This document shows, piece by piece, positions 47,161 through 62,640 of a stretch of 64,000 nucleotides of DNA. Where the stretch lies: the NCBI GenBank assembly GCA_963556195.1, contig OY744547.1:3833671-3897670 (forward strand), in the 5' to 3' direction. The notes beneath the pieces were generated by a model that saw nothing but the letters and a program-made list of their open reading frames with translations, did not search any database and was not told the origin of the DNA. A program made the position numbers and the translations under genes. The stretch comes from Sepiola atlantica. Taxonomy: Eukaryota > Mollusca > Cephalopoda > Sepiida > Sepiolidae. How positions within the stretch are numbered: position 1 is the stretch's first letter; each line of letters starts with the position of its first letter.

Positions 47161-50100
47161 TGTTATTATAAATCAATATGAATTTTCTGTAATATGATTG
47201 TATTTGTATGTCATCAATAACATCTATAAAAACGGTATTGCCTTTTTTATCCATATTTTTTTTATTATAAATCAATACGAATTTTCTGTAATATGATTGT
47301 ATTTGTATGTCATCAATAACATCTATAAAAACGGTATTGCCTTTCTAATCCATATTTTTGTTATTATAAATCAATATGAATTTTCTGTAATATGATTTTA
47401 TTTGTATGTCATCAATAACATCTATAAAAACGGTATTGCCTTTTTTATCCATATTTTTGTTATTATAAATCAATATGAATTTTCTGTAATATGATTGTAT
47501 TTGTATGTCATGAATAACATCTATAAAAACGATATTGCCTTTTTTATCCATATTTTTGTTATTATAAATCAATATGAATTTTCTGTAATATGATTGTATT
47601 TGTATGTCATCAATAACATCTATAAAAACGATATTGCCTTTTTTATCCATATTTTTGTTATTATAAATCAATATGAATTTTCTGTAATATGATTGTATTT
47701 GTATGTCATGAATAACATCTATAAAAACGATATTGCCTTTTTTATCCATATTTTTGTTATTATAAATCAATATGAATTTTCTGTAATATGATTGTATTTG
47801 TATGTCATCAATAACATCTATAAAAACGATATTGCCTTTTTTATCCATATTTTTGTTATTATAAATCAATATGAATTTTCTGTAATATGATTGTATTTGT
47901 ATGTCATTAATAACATCTATAAAAACGGTATTGCCTTTTTTATCCATATTTTTGTTATTATGAATCAGTATGAATTTTCTGTAATATGATTGTATTTGTA
48001 TGTCAGCAATAACATCTATAAAAACGGTATTGCCTTTTTTATCCATATTTTTGTTATTATAAATCAATATGAATTTTCTGTAATATGATTGTATTTGTAT
48101 GTCAGCAATAACATCTATAAAAACGGTATTGCCTTTTATATCCATATTTTTGTTATTATAAATCAATATGAATTTTCTGTAATATGATTGTATTTGTATG
48201 TCATCAATAACATCTATAAAAACGGTATTGCCTTTTTTATCAATATTTTTTGAATTATAAATCAATATGAATTTTCTGTAATATGATTGTATTTGTATGT
48301 CAGCAATAACATCTATAAAAACGGTATTGCCTTTTTTATCCATATTTTTGTTATTATAAATCAATATGAATTTTCTGTAATATGATTGTATTTGTATGTC
48401 AGCAATAACATCTATAAAAACGATATTGCCTTTTTTATCAATATTTTTGTTATTATAAATCAATATGAATTTTCTGTAATATGATTGTATTTGTATGTCA
48501 TCAATAACATCTATAAAAATTGTATTGCCTTTTTTATCCATATTTTTGTTATTATAAATCAATATGTATTTTCTGTAATATGATTGTATTTGTATGTCAT
48601 GAATAACATCTATAAAAACGGTATTGCCTTTTTTATCCATATTTTTGTTATAATAAATCAATATGAATTTTCTGTAATATGATTGTATTTGTATGTCATC
48701 AATAACATCTATAAAAATTGTATTGCCTTTTTTATCCATATTTTTGTTATTATAAATCAATATGAATTTTCTGTAATATGATTGTATTTGTATGTCATCA
48801 ATAACATCTATAAAAACGATATTGCCTTTTTTATCCATATTTTTGTTATTATAAATCAATATGAATTTTCTGTAATATGATTGTATTTGTATGTCATCAA
48901 TAACATCTATAAAAACGGTATTGCCTTTTTTATCCATATTTTTGTTATTATAAATCAATATGAATTTTCTGTAATATGATTGTATTTGTATGTCATCAAA
49001 ACCATCTATAAAAACGGTATTGCCTTTTTTATCCATATTTTTTTAATTATAAATCAATATGAATTTTCTCTAATATGATTGTATTTGTATGTCATCAATA
49101 ACATCTATAAAAACGGTATTGCCTTTTTTATCCATATTTTTGTTATTATTAATCAATATGAATTTTCTGTAATATGATTGTATTTGTATGTCATCAATAA
49201 CATCTATAAAAACGGTATTGCCTTTTTTATCCATATTTTTGTTATTATAAATCAATATGAATTTTCTGTAATATGATTGTATTTGTATGTCATCAATAAC
49301 ATCTATAAAAACGGTATTGCCTTTTTTATCAATATTTTTGTTATTATAAATCAATATGAATTTTCTGTAATATGATTGTATTTGTATGTCATTAATAACA
49401 TCTATAAAAACGGTATTGCCTTTTTTATCCATATTTTTGTTATTATAAATCAATATGTATTTTCTGTAATATGATTGTATTTGTATGTCATCAATAACAT
49501 CTATAAAAACGGTATTGCCTTTTTTATCCATATTTTTGTTATTATAAATAAATATGAATTTTCTGTAATATGATTGTATTTGTATGTCATCAATAACATC
49601 TATAAAAACGGTATTGCCTTTTTTATCCATATTTTTGTTATTATAAATCAATATGTATTTTCTGTAATATGATTGTATTTGTATGTCATTAATAACATCT
49701 ATAAAAACGGTATTGCCTTTTTTATCCATATTTTTGTTATTATAAATCAATATGAATTTTCTGTAATATGATTGTATTTGTATGTCATCAATAACATCTA
49801 TAAAAACGGTATTGTCTTTTTTATCTATATTTTTGTTATTATAAATCAATATGAATTTTCTGTAATATGATTGTATTTGTATGTCATGAATAACATCTAT
49901 AAAAAAGGTATTGCTATTTTTATCCATATTTTTGTTATTATAAATCAATATGAATTTTCTGTAATATGATTGTATTTGTATGTCATTAATAACATCTATA
50001 AAAACGGTATTGCTATTTTTATCCATATTTTTGTTATTATAAATCAATATGAATTTTCTGTAATATGATTGTATTTGTATGTCATTAATAACATCTATAA

Positions 50101-50824
50101 AAACGGTATTGCTATTTTTATCCATATTTTTGTTATTATAAATCAATATGAATTTTCTGTAATATGATTGTATTTGTATGTCATTAATAACATCTATAAA
50201 AACGGTATTGCCTTTTTTATCCATATTTTTTAAATTATAAATCAATATGTATTTTCTGTAATATGATTGTATTTGTATGTCATCAATAACATCTATAAAA
50301 ACGGTATTGCCTTTTTTATCCATATTTTTGTTATTATAAATCAATATGAATTTTCTGTAATATGATTGTATTTGTATGTCATCAATAACATCTATAAATA
50401 CGGTATTGCCTTTTTTATCCATATTTTTGTTATTATAAATCAATATGAATTTTCTGTAATATGATTGTATTTGTATGTCATCAATAACATCTATAAAAAC
50501 GGTATTGCCTTTTTTATCCATATTTTTGTTATTATAAATCAATATGAATTTTCTGTAATATGATTGTATTTGTATGTCATCAATAACATCTATAAAAACG
50601 GTATTGCCTTTTTTATCCATATTTTTGTTATTATAAATCAATATGAATTTTCTGTAATATGATTGTATTTGTATGTCATCAATAACATCTATAAAAACGG
50701 TATTGCCTTTTTTATCCATATTTTTGTTATTATAAATCAATATGAATTTTCTGTAATATGATTGTATTTGTATGTCATCAATAACATCTATAAAAACGAT
50801 ATTGCCTTTTTTATCAATATTTTT

Positions 50825-53800
50825 TTAATTATAAATCAATATGAATTTTCTGTAATATGATTGTATTTGTATGTCATCAATAACATCTATAAAAATTGTA
50901 TTGCCTTTTTTATCCATATTTTTGTTATTATAAATCAATATGTATTTTCTGTAATATGATTGTATTTGTATGTCATCAATAACATCTATAAAAACGATAT
51001 TGCCTTTTTTATCAATATTTTTGTTATTATAAATCAATATGAATTTTCTGTAATATGATTGTATTTGTATGTCATCAATAACATCTATAAAAACGATATT
51101 GCCTTTTTTATCCATATTTTTGTTATTATAAATCAATATGAATTTTCTGTAATATGATTGTATTTGTATGTCATCAATAACATCTATAAAAACGATATTG
51201 CCTTTTTTATCCATATTTTTGTTATTATAAATCAATATGAATTTTCTGTAATATGATTGTATTTGTATGTCATCAATAACATCTATAAAAATTGTATTGC
51301 CTTTTTTATCCATATGTTTGTTATTATAAATCAATATGTATTTTCTGTAATATGATTGTATTTGTATGTCATCAATAACATCTATAAAAACGATATTGCC
51401 TTTTTTATCCATATTTTTGTTATTATAAATCAATATGAATTTTCTGTAATATGATTGTATTTGTATGTCATCAATAACATCTATAAAAATTGTATTGCCT
51501 TTTTTATCCATATTTTTGTTATTATAAATCAATATGAATTTTCTGTAATATGATTGTATTTGTATGTCATCAATAACATCTATAAAAACGATATTGCCTT
51601 TTTTATCCATATTTTTGTTATTATAAATCAATATGAATTTTCTGTAATATGATTGTATTTGTATGTCATCAATAACATCTATAAAAATTGTATTGCCTTT
51701 TTTATCCATATTTTTGTTATTATAAATCAATATGAATTTTCTGTAATATGATTGTATTTGTATGTCATCAATAACATCTATAAAAATTGTATTGCCTTTT
51801 TTATCCATATTTTTGTTATTATAAATCAATATGTATTTTCTGTAATATGATTGTATTTGTATGTCATTAATAACATCTATAAAAACGGTATTGTTTTTTT
51901 TATCCATATTTTTGTTATTATAAATCAATATGAATTTTCTGTAATATGATTGTATTTGTATGTCATTAATAACATCTATAAAAACGGTATTGTTTTTTTT
52001 ATCCATATTTTGGTTATTATAAATCAATATGAATTTTCTGTAATATGATTGTATTTGTATGTCATCAATAACATCTACAAAAACGGTATTGCCTTTTTTA
52101 TCCATATTTTTGTTATTATAAATCAATATGTATTTTCTGTAATATGATTGTATTTGTATGTCATCAATAACATCTATAAAAACGATATTGCCTTTTTTAT
52201 CCATATTTTTGTTATTATGAATCAATATGTATTTTCTGTAATATGATTGTATTTGTATGTCATCAATAACATCTATAAAAACGGTATTACCTTTTTTATC
52301 CATATTTTTGTTATTATAAATCAATATGAATTTTCTGTAATATGATTGTATTTGTATGTCATCAATAACATCTATAAAAATTGTATTGCCTTTTTTATCC
52401 ATATTTTTGTTATTATAAATCAATATGAATTTTCTGTAATATGATTGTATTTGTATGTCATCAATAACATCTATAAAAACGATATTGCCTTTTTTATCCA
52501 TATTTTTGTTATTATAAATCAATATGAATTTTCTGTAATATGATTGTATTTGTATGTCATCAATAACATCTATAAAAATTGTATTGCCTTTTTTATCCAT
52601 ATTTTTGTTATTATAAATCAATATGAATTTTCTGTAATATGATTGTATTTGTATGTCATCAATAACATCTATAAAAATTGTATTGCCTTTTTTATCCATA
52701 TTTTTGTTATTATAAATCAATATGTATTTTCTGTAATATGATTGTATTTGTATGTCATTAATAACATCTATAAAAACGGTATTGTTTTTTTTATCCATAT
52801 TTTTGTTATTATAAATCAATATGAATTTTCTGTAATATGATTGTATTTGTATGTCATCAATAACATCTATAAAAACGATATTGCCTTTTTTATCCATATT
52901 TTTGTTATTATAAATCAATATGAATTTTCTGTAATATGATTGTATTTGTATGTCATCAATAACATCTATAAAAATTGTATTGCCTTTTTTATCCATATTT
53001 TTGTTATTATAAATCAATATGAATTTTCTGTAATATGATTGTATTTGTATGTCATTAATAACATCTATAAAAACGGTATTGTTTTTTTTATCCATATTTT
53101 TGTTATTATAAATCAATATGAATTTTCTGTAATATGATTGTATTTGTATGTCATTAATAACATCTATAAAAACGGTATTGTTTTTTTTATCCATATTTTG
53201 GTTATTATAAATCAATATGAATTTTCTGTAATATGATTGTATTTGTATGTCATCAATAACATCTACAAAAACGGTATTGCCTTTTTTATCCATATTTTTG
53301 TTATTATAAATCAATATGTATTTTCTGTAATATGATTGTATTTGTATGTCATCAATAACATCTATAAAAACGATATTGCCTTTTTTATCCATATTTTTGT
53401 TATTATGAATCAATATGTATTTTCTGTAATATGATTGTATTTGTATGTCATCAATAACATCTATAAAAACGGTATTACCTTTTTTATCCATATTTTTGTT
53501 ATTATAAATCAATATGAATTTTCTGTAATATGATTGTATTTGTATGTCATCAATAACATCTATAAAAACGGTATTGCCTTTTTTATCCATATTTTTGTTA
53601 TTATAAATCAATATGAATTTTCTGTAATACGATTGTATTTGTATGTCATCAATAACATCTATAAAAACGGTATTGCCTTTTTTATCCATATTTTTGTTAT
53701 TATAAATCAATATGTATTTTCTGTAATATGATTGTATTTGTATGTCATCAATAACATCTATAAAAACGGTATTGCCTTTTTTATCCTTATTTTTGTTATT

Positions 53801-54679
53801 ATAAATCAATATGAATTTTCTGTAATATGATTGTATTTGTATGTCATCAATAACATCTATAAAAATTGTATTGCCTTTTTTATCCATATTTTTGTTATTA
53901 TAAATCAATATGAATTTTCTGTAATATGATTGTATTTGTATGTCATCAATAACATCTATAAAAACGGTATTACCTTTTTTATCCATATTTTTGTTATTAT
54001 AAATCAATATGTATTTTCTGTAATATGATTGTATTTGTATGTCATCAATAACATCTATAAAAACGGTATTGCCTTTTTTATCCATATTTTTGTTATTATA
54101 AATTAATATGAATTTTCTGTAATATGATTGTATTTGTATGTCATCAATAACATCTATAAAAACGATATTGCCTTTTTTATCCATATTTTTGTTATTATAA
54201 ATCAATATGAATTTTCTGTAATATGATTGTATTTGTATGTCATCAATAACATCTATAAAAACGGTATTGCCTTTTTTATCCATATTTTTGTTATTATAAA
54301 TCAATATGAATTTTCTGTAATATGATTGTATTTGTATGTCATCAATAACATCTATAAAAACGGTATTGCCTTTTTTATCCATATTTTTGTTATTATAAAT
54401 CAATATGCATTTTCTGTAATATGATTGTATTTGTATGTCATCAATAACATCTATAAAAACGGTATTGCCTTTTTTATCCATATTTTTGTTATTATAAATC
54501 AATATGAATTTTCTGTAATATGATTGTATTTGTATGTCATCAATAACATCTATAAAAACGGTATTGCCTTTTTTATCCATATTTTTGTTATTATAAATCA
54601 ATATGAATTTTCTGTAATATGATTGTATTTGTATGTCATCAAAACCATCTATAAAAACGGTATTGCCTTTTTTATCCAT
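50825..54679 (-). other. Longest satellite open frame (1,284 codons), judged non-coding
   Basis: The minus-strand frame reads a 33-residue repeat (MDKKGNTVFIDVIDDIQIQ, SYYRKFILIYNNKN). It is open because 99 is divisible by three and this frame has no stop. Against coding: most recurring variants change the amino acid (F/Y, D/N/H, N/S, T/I, V/I) and few are silent, frameshifting T-run indels are common across the array, there is no start context or domain, and the whole 36.7-kb array behaves alike. A transcribed repetitive protein cannot be excluded from sequence alone. Confidence 0.3.
51100..53500. repeat. 12-monomer higher-order repeat (1,188 bp)
   Basis: The rare ATTTTGGTTATTATAAATC variant at 52,007 and 53,195 is 1,188 bp apart. 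The neighbouring GGTATTGTTTTTTTT, CATCTACAAAAACGG and TTATTATGAATCAAT variants recur at the same offset. Confidence 0.85.
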
Positions 54680-56717
54680 ATTTTTTTAATTATAAATCAA
54701 TATGAATTTTCTCTAATATGATTGTATTTGTATGTCATCAATAACATCTATAAAAACGGTATTGCCTTTTTTATCCATATTTTTGTTATTATTAATCAAT
54801 ATGAATTTTCTGTAATATGATTGTATTTGTATGTCATCAATAACATCTATAAAAACGGTATTGCCTTTTTTATCCATATTTTTGTTATTATAAATCAATA
54901 TGAATTTTCTGTAATATGATTGTATTTGTATGTCATCAATAACATCTATAAAAACGGTATTGCCTTTTTTATCAATATTTTTGTTATTATAAATCAATAT
55001 GAATTTTCTGTAATATGATTGTATTTGTATGTCATTAATAACATCTATAAAAACGGTATTGCCTTTTTTATCCATATTTTTGTTATTATAAATCAATATG
55101 TATTTTCTGTAATATGATTGTATTTGTATGTCATCAATAACATCTATAAAAACGGTATTGCCTTTTTTATCCATATTTTTGTTATTATAAATAAATATGA
55201 ATTTTCTGTAATATGATTGTATTTGTATGTCATCAATAACATCTATAAAAACGGTATTGCCTTTTTTATCCATATTTTTGTTATTATAAATCAATATGTA
55301 TTTTCTGTAATATGATTGTATTTGTATGTCATTAATAACATCTATAAAAACGGTATTGCCTTTTTTATCCATATTTTTGTTATTATAAATCAATATGAAT
55401 TTTCTGTAATATGATTGTATTTGTATGTCATCAATAACATCTATAAAAACGGTATTGTCTTTTTTATCTATATTTTTGTTATTATAAATCAATATGAATT
55501 TTCTGTAATATGATTGTATTTGTATGTCATGAATAACATCTATAAAAACGGTATTGCTATTTTTATCCATATTTTTGTTATTATAAATCAATATGAATTT
55601 TCTGTAATATGATTGTATTTGTATGTCATTAATAACATCTATAAAAACGGTATTGCTATTTTTATCTATATTTTTGTTATTATAAATCAATATGAATTTT
55701 CTGTAATATGATTGTATTTGTATGTCATTAATAACATCTATAAAAACGGTATTGCCTTTTTTATCCATATTTTTGTTATTATAAATCAATATGAATTTTC
55801 TGTAATATGATTGTATTTGTATGTCATGAATAACATCTATAAAAACGGTATTGCTATTTTTATCCATATTTTTGTTATTATAAATCAATATGAATTTTCT
55901 GTAATATGATTGTATTTGTATGTCATTAATAACATCTATAAAAACGGTATTGCTATTTTTATCCATATTTTTGTTATTATAAATCAATATGAATTTTCTG
56001 TAATATGATTGTATTTGTATGTCATTAATAACATCTATAAAAACGGTATTGCCTTTTTTATCCATATTTTTTAAATTATAAATCAATATGTATTTTCTGT
56101 AATATGATTGTATTTGTATGTCATCAATAACATCTATAAAAACGGTATTGCCTTTTTTATCCATATTTTTGTTATTATAAATCAATATGAATTTTCTGTA
56201 ATATGATTGTATTTGTATGTCATCAATAACATCTATAAATACGGTATTGCCTTTTTTATCCATATTTTTGTTATTATAAATCAATATGAATTTTCTGTAA
56301 TATGATTGTATTTGTATGTCATCAATAACATCTATAAAAACGGTATTGCCTTTTTTATCCATATTTTTGTTATTATAAATCAATATGAATTTTCTGTAAT
56401 ATGATTGTATTTGTATGTCATCAATAACATCTATAAAAACGGTATTGCCTTTTTTATCCATATTTTTGTTATTATAAATCAATATGAATTTTCTGTAATA
56501 TGATTGTATTTGTATGTCATCAATAACATCTATAAAAACGGTATTGCCTTTTTTATCCATATTTTTGTTATTATAAATCAATATGAATTTTCTGTAATAT
56601 GATTGTATTTGTATGTCATCAATAACATCTATAAAAACGGTATTGCCTTTTTTATCAATATTTTTTTAATTATAAATCAATATGAATTTTCTGTAATATG
56701 ATTGTATTTGTATGTCA

Positions 56718-57640
56718 TCAATAACATCTATAAAAACGGTATTGCCTTTTTTTATCAATATTTTTGTTATTATAAATCAATATGAATTTTCTGTAATATG
56801 ATTGTATTTGTATGTCATCAATAACATCTATAAAAACGGTATTGCCTTTTTTATTCATATTTTTGTTATTATAAATCAATATGTATTTTCTGTAATATGA
56901 TTGTATTTGTATGTCATCAATAACATCTATAAAAACGGTATTGCCTTTTTTTATCAATATTTTTGTTATTATAAATCAATATGAATTTTCTGTAATATGA
57001 TTGTATTTGTATGTCATCAATAACATCTATAAAAACGGTATTGCCTTTTTTTATCAATATTTTTGTTATTATAAATCAATATGAATTTTCTGTAATATGA
57101 TTGTATTTGTATGTCATCAATAACATCTATAAAAACGGTATTGCCTTTTTTATTCATATTTTTGTTATTATAAATCAATATGTATTTTCTGTAATATGAT
57201 TGTATTTGTATGTCATCAATAACATCTATAAAAACGGTATTGCCTTTTTTTATCAATATTTTTGTTATTATAAATCAATATGAATTTTCTGTAATATGAT
57301 TGTATTTGTATGTCATCAATAACATCTATAAAAACGGTATTGCCTTTTTTATTCATATTTTTGTTATTATAAATCAATATGTATTTTCTGTAATATGATT
57401 GTATTTGTATGTCATCAATAACATCTATAAAAACGGTATTGCCTTTTTTTATCAATATTTTTGTTATTATAAATCAATATGAATTTTCTGTAATATGATT
57501 GTATTTGTATGTCATCAATAACATCTATAAAAACGGTATTGCCTTTTTTATTCATATTTTTGTTATTATAAATCAATATGTATTTTCTGTAATATGATTG
57601 TATTTGTATGTCATTAATAACATCTATAAAAACGGTATTG
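56718..57640. repeat. Dimeric higher-order repeat (199 bp)
   Basis: Monomers with the 7-T run and ATCAATATTTTTG alternate with monomers carrying TTATTCATATTTTTG. The 199-bp pair is repeated from ~57,017 on. Confidence 0.8.
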
Positions 57641-60640
57641 CCTTTTTTATCCATATTTTTGTTATTATAAATCAATATGTATTTTCTGTAATATGATTGT
57701 ATTTGTATGTCATTAATAACATCTATAAAAACGGTATTGCCTTTTTTATCCATATTTTTGTTATTATAAATCAATATGAATTTTCTGTAATATGATTGTA
57801 TTTGTATGTCATCAATAACATCTATAAAAACGGTATTGCCTTTTTTATCCATATTTTTGTTATTATAAATCAATATGAATTTTCTGTAATATGATTGTAT
57901 TTGTATGTCATCAATAACATCTATAAAAACGGTATTGCCTTTTTTATCCATATTTTTGTTATTATAAATCAATATGAATTTTCTGTAATATGATTGTATT
58001 TGTATGTCATTAATAACATCTATAAAAACGGTATTGCCTTTTTTATCCATATTTTTGTTATTATAAATCAATATGAATTTTCTGTAATATGATTGTATTT
58101 GTATGTCATCAATAACATCTATAAAAACGGTATTGCCTTTTTTATCCATATTTTTGTTATTATAAATCAATATGAATTTTCTGTAATATGATTGTATTTG
58201 TATGTCATCAATAACATCTATAAAAACGGTATTGCCTTTTTTATCCATATTTTTGTTATTATAAATCAATATGTATTTTCTGTAATATGATTGTATTTGT
58301 ATGTCATTAATAACATCTATAAAAACGGTATTGCCTATTTTATCCATATTTTTGTTATTATAAATCAATATGTATTTTCTGTAATATGATTGTATTTGTA
58401 TGTCATTAATAACATCTATAAAAACGATATTGCCTTTTTTATCCATATTTTTGTTATTATAAATCAATATGAATTTTCTGTAATATGATTGTATTTGTAT
58501 GTCATCAATAACATCTATAAAAACGATATTGCCTTTTTTATCCATATTTTTGTTATTATAAATCAATACGTATTTTCTGTAATATGATTGTATTTGTATG
58601 TCATCAATAACATCTATAAAAACGGTATTGCCTTTTTTATCCATATTTTTGTTATTATAAATCAATACGTATTTTCTGTAATATGATTGTATTTGTATGT
58701 CATTAATAACATCTATAAAAACGATATTGCCTTTTTTATCCATATTTTTGTTATTATAAATCAATACGTATTTTCTGTAATATGATTGTATTTGTATGTC
58801 ATCAATAACATCTATAAAAACGGTATTGCCTTTTTTATTCATATTTTTGTTATTATAAATCAATATGTATTTTCTGTAATATGATTGTATTTGTATGTCA
58901 TTAATAACATCTATAAAAACGGTATTGCCTTTTTTATCCATATTTTTGTTATTATAAATCAATATGTATTTTCTGTAATATGATTGTATTTGTATGTCAT
59001 CAATAACATCTATAAAAACGGTATTGCCTTTTTTATCGATATTTTTGTTATTATAAATCAATATGAATTTTCTGTAATATGATTGTATTTGTATGTCATC
59101 AATAACATCTATAAAAACGGTATTACCTTTTTTATCCATATTTTTGTTATTATAAATCAATATGAATTTTCTGTAATATGATTGTATTTGTATGTCATCA
59201 ATAACATCTATAAAAACGGTATTGCCTTTTTTATCGATATTTTTGTTATTATAAATCAATATGAATTTTCTGTAATATGATTGTATTTGTATGTCATCAA
59301 TAACATCTATAAAAACGGTATTGCCTTTTTTATCGATATTTTTGTTATTATAAATCAATATGAATTTTCTGTAATATGATTGTATTTGTATGTCATCAAT
59401 AACATCTATAACAACGGTATTGCCTTTTTTATCCATATTTTTGTTATTATAAATCAATATGAATTTTCTGTAATATGATTGTATTTGTATGTCATCAATA
59501 ACATCTATAACAACGGTATTGCCTTTTTTATCGATATTTTTGTTATTATAAATCAATATGAATTTTCTGTAATATGATTGTATTTGTATGTCATCAATAA
59601 CATCTATAACAACGGTATTGCCTTTTTTATCCATATTTTTGTTATTATAAATCAATATGAATTTTCTGTAATATGATTGTATTTGTATGTCATCAATAAC
59701 ATCTATAAAAACGGTATTGCCTTTTTTATCGATATTTTTGTTATTATAAATCAATATGAATTTTCTGTAATATGATTGTATTTGTATGTCATCAATAACA
59801 TCTATAAAAACGGTATTGCCTTTTTTATCCATATTTTTGTTATTATAAATCAATATGAATTTTCTGTAATATGATTGTATTTGTATGTCATCAATAACAT
59901 CTATAAAAACGGTATTGCCTTTTTTATCCATATTTTTGTTATTATAAATCAATATAGATTTTTCTGTAATATGATTGTATTTGTATGTCATGAATAACAT
60001 CTATAAAAACGATATTGCCTTTTTTATCCATATTTTTGTTATTATAAATCAATACGTATTTTCTGTAATATGATTGTATTTGTATGTAATCAATAACATC
60101 TATAAAAACGATATTGCCTTTTTTATCCATATTTTTGTTATTATAAATCAATATGTATTTTCTGTAATATGATTGTATTTGTATGTCATCAATAACATCT
60201 ATAACAACGGTATTGCCTTTTTTATCCATATTTTTGTTATTATAAATCAATATGAATTTTCTGTAATATGATTGTATTTGTATGTCATCAATAACATCTA
60301 TAAAAACGGTATTGCCTTTTTTATCGATATTTTTGTTATTATAAATCAATATGAATTTTCTGTAATATGATTGTATTTGTATGTCATCAATAACATCTAT
60401 AAAAACGGTATTGCCTTTTTTATCCATATTTTTTTAATTATAAATCAATATGAATTTTCTGTAATATGATTGTATTTGTATGTCATCAATAACATCTATA
60501 AAAACGGTATGGCCTTTTTTATCCATATTTTTGTTATTATAAATCAATATGAATTTTCTGTAATATGATTGTATTTGTATGTCATCAATAACATCTATAA
60601 AAACGGTATTGCCTTTTTTATCCATATTTTTGTTATTATA

Positions 60641-60940
60641 AATCAATATAGATTTTTCTGTAATATGATTGTATTTGTATGTCATGAATAACATCTATAA
60701 AAACGGTATTGCCTTTTTTATCCATATTTTTGTTATTATAAATCAATATAGATTTTTCTGTAATATGATTGTATTTGTATGTCATGAATAACATCTATAA
60801 AAACGGTATTGCCTTTTTTATCCATATTTTTGTTATTATAAATCAATATAGATTTTTCTGTAATATGATTGTATTTGTATGTCATCAATAACATCTATAA
60901 AAACGGTATTGCCTTTTTTATCCATATTTTTGTTATTATA
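60641..60940. repeat. Run of 100-bp monomers
   Basis: Three successive monomers with the one-base-longer AATATAGATTTTTCTG variant at 60,645, 60,745 and 60,845 (100-bp spacing). A fourth lies at ~59,950. Confidence 0.8.
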
Positions 60941-62214
60941 AATCAATATGTATTTTCTGTAATATGATTGTATTTGTATGTCATCAATAACATCTATAAC
61001 AACGGTATTGCCTTTTTTATCCATATTTTTGTTATTATAAATCAATATGAATTTTCTGTAATATGATTGTATTTGTATGTCATCAATAACATCTATAAAA
61101 ACGGTATTGCCTTTTTTATCGATATTTTTGTTATTATAAATCAATATGAATTTTCTGTAATATGATTGTATTTGTATGTCATCAATAACATCTATAAAAA
61201 CGATATTGCCTTTTTTATCCATATTTTTGTTATTATAAATCAATATGTATTTTCTGTAATATGATTGTATTTGTATGTCATCAATAACATCTATAAAAAC
61301 GGTATTGCCTTTTTTATCCATATTTTTGTTATTATAAATCAATATGAATTTTCTGTAATATGATTGTATTTGTATGTCATCAATAACATCTATAAAAACG
61401 GTATTGCCTTTTTTATCCATATTTTTGTTATTATAAATCAATATGAATTTTCTGTAATATGATTGTATTTGTATGTCATCAATAACATCTATAAAAACGG
61501 TATTGCCTTTTTTATCCATATTTTTGTTATTATAAATCAATATGAATTTTCTGTAATATGATTGTATTTGTATGTCATCAATAACATCTATAAAAACGGT
61601 ATTGCCTTTTTTATCCATATTTTTGTTATTATAAATCAATATGAATTTTCTGTAATATGATTGTATTTGTATGTCATCAATAACATCTATAAAAACGGTA
61701 TTGCCTTTTTTATCCATATTTTTGTTATTATAAATCAATATGAATTTTCTGTAATATGATTGTATTTGTATGTCATCAATAACATCTATAAAAACGGTAT
61801 TGCCTTTTTTATCCATATTTTTGTTATTATAAATCAATATGAATTTTCTGTGATATGATTGTATTTGTATGTCATCAATAACATCTATAAAAACGGTATT
61901 GCCTTTTTTATCCATATTTTTGTTATTATAAATCAATATGAATTTTCTGTAATATGATTGTATTTGTATGTCATCAATAACATCTATAAAAACGGTATTG
62001 CCTTTTTTATCCATATTTTTGTTATTATAAATCAATATGAATTTTCTGTAATATGATTGTATTTGTATGTCATCAATAACATCTATAAAAACGGTATTGC
62101 CTTTTTTATCCATATTTTTGTTATTATAAATCAATATGAATTTTCTGTAATATGATTGTATTTGTATGTCATCAATAACATCTATAAAAACGGTATTGCC
62201 TTTTTTATCCATAT

Positions 62215-62640
62215 TTTTGTTGTTATAAATCAATATGAATTTTCTGTAATATGATTGTATTTGTATGTCATCAATAACATCTATAAAAACGGTATTGTCT
62301 TTTTTATCCATATTTTTGTTGTTATAAATCAATATGTATTTGCTGTAATATGATTGTATTTGTATGTCATCAATAACATCTATAAAAACGGTATTGCCTT
62401 TTTTATCCATATTTTTGTTGTTATAAATCAATATGTATTTGCTGTAATATGATTGTATTTGTATGTCATCAATAACATCTATAAAAACGGTATTGTCTTT
62501 TTTATCCATATTTTTGTTATTATAAATCAATATGAATTTTCTGTAATATGATTGTATTTGTATGTCATCAATAACATCTATAAAAACGGTATTGCCTTTT
62601 TTATCCATATTTTTGTTGTTATAAATCAATATGTATTTTC
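62215..62640. repeat. Local subfamily with TTGTTGTTATAAATC and TATTTGCTG
   Basis: These two variants occur in a few adjacent monomers here and nowhere else I could see, a recent local spread. Confidence 0.7.

Larger units (their letters stand above)
48950..56600. repeat. 57-monomer duplication (5,643 bp) with a 2-monomer insertion
   Basis: The unique AAAACCATC variant occurs at 48,998 and 54,641, the TTTTCTCTAATATG variant at ~49,067 and ~54,710, and TTATTATTAATCAAT just after in both. All are 5,643 bp apart, exactly 57 monomers. By the far end of the block (around 50,740 and 56,581) the offset is 5,841 bp, so the right copy carries two extra monomers, near 55,600-56,000. Confidence 0.85.
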
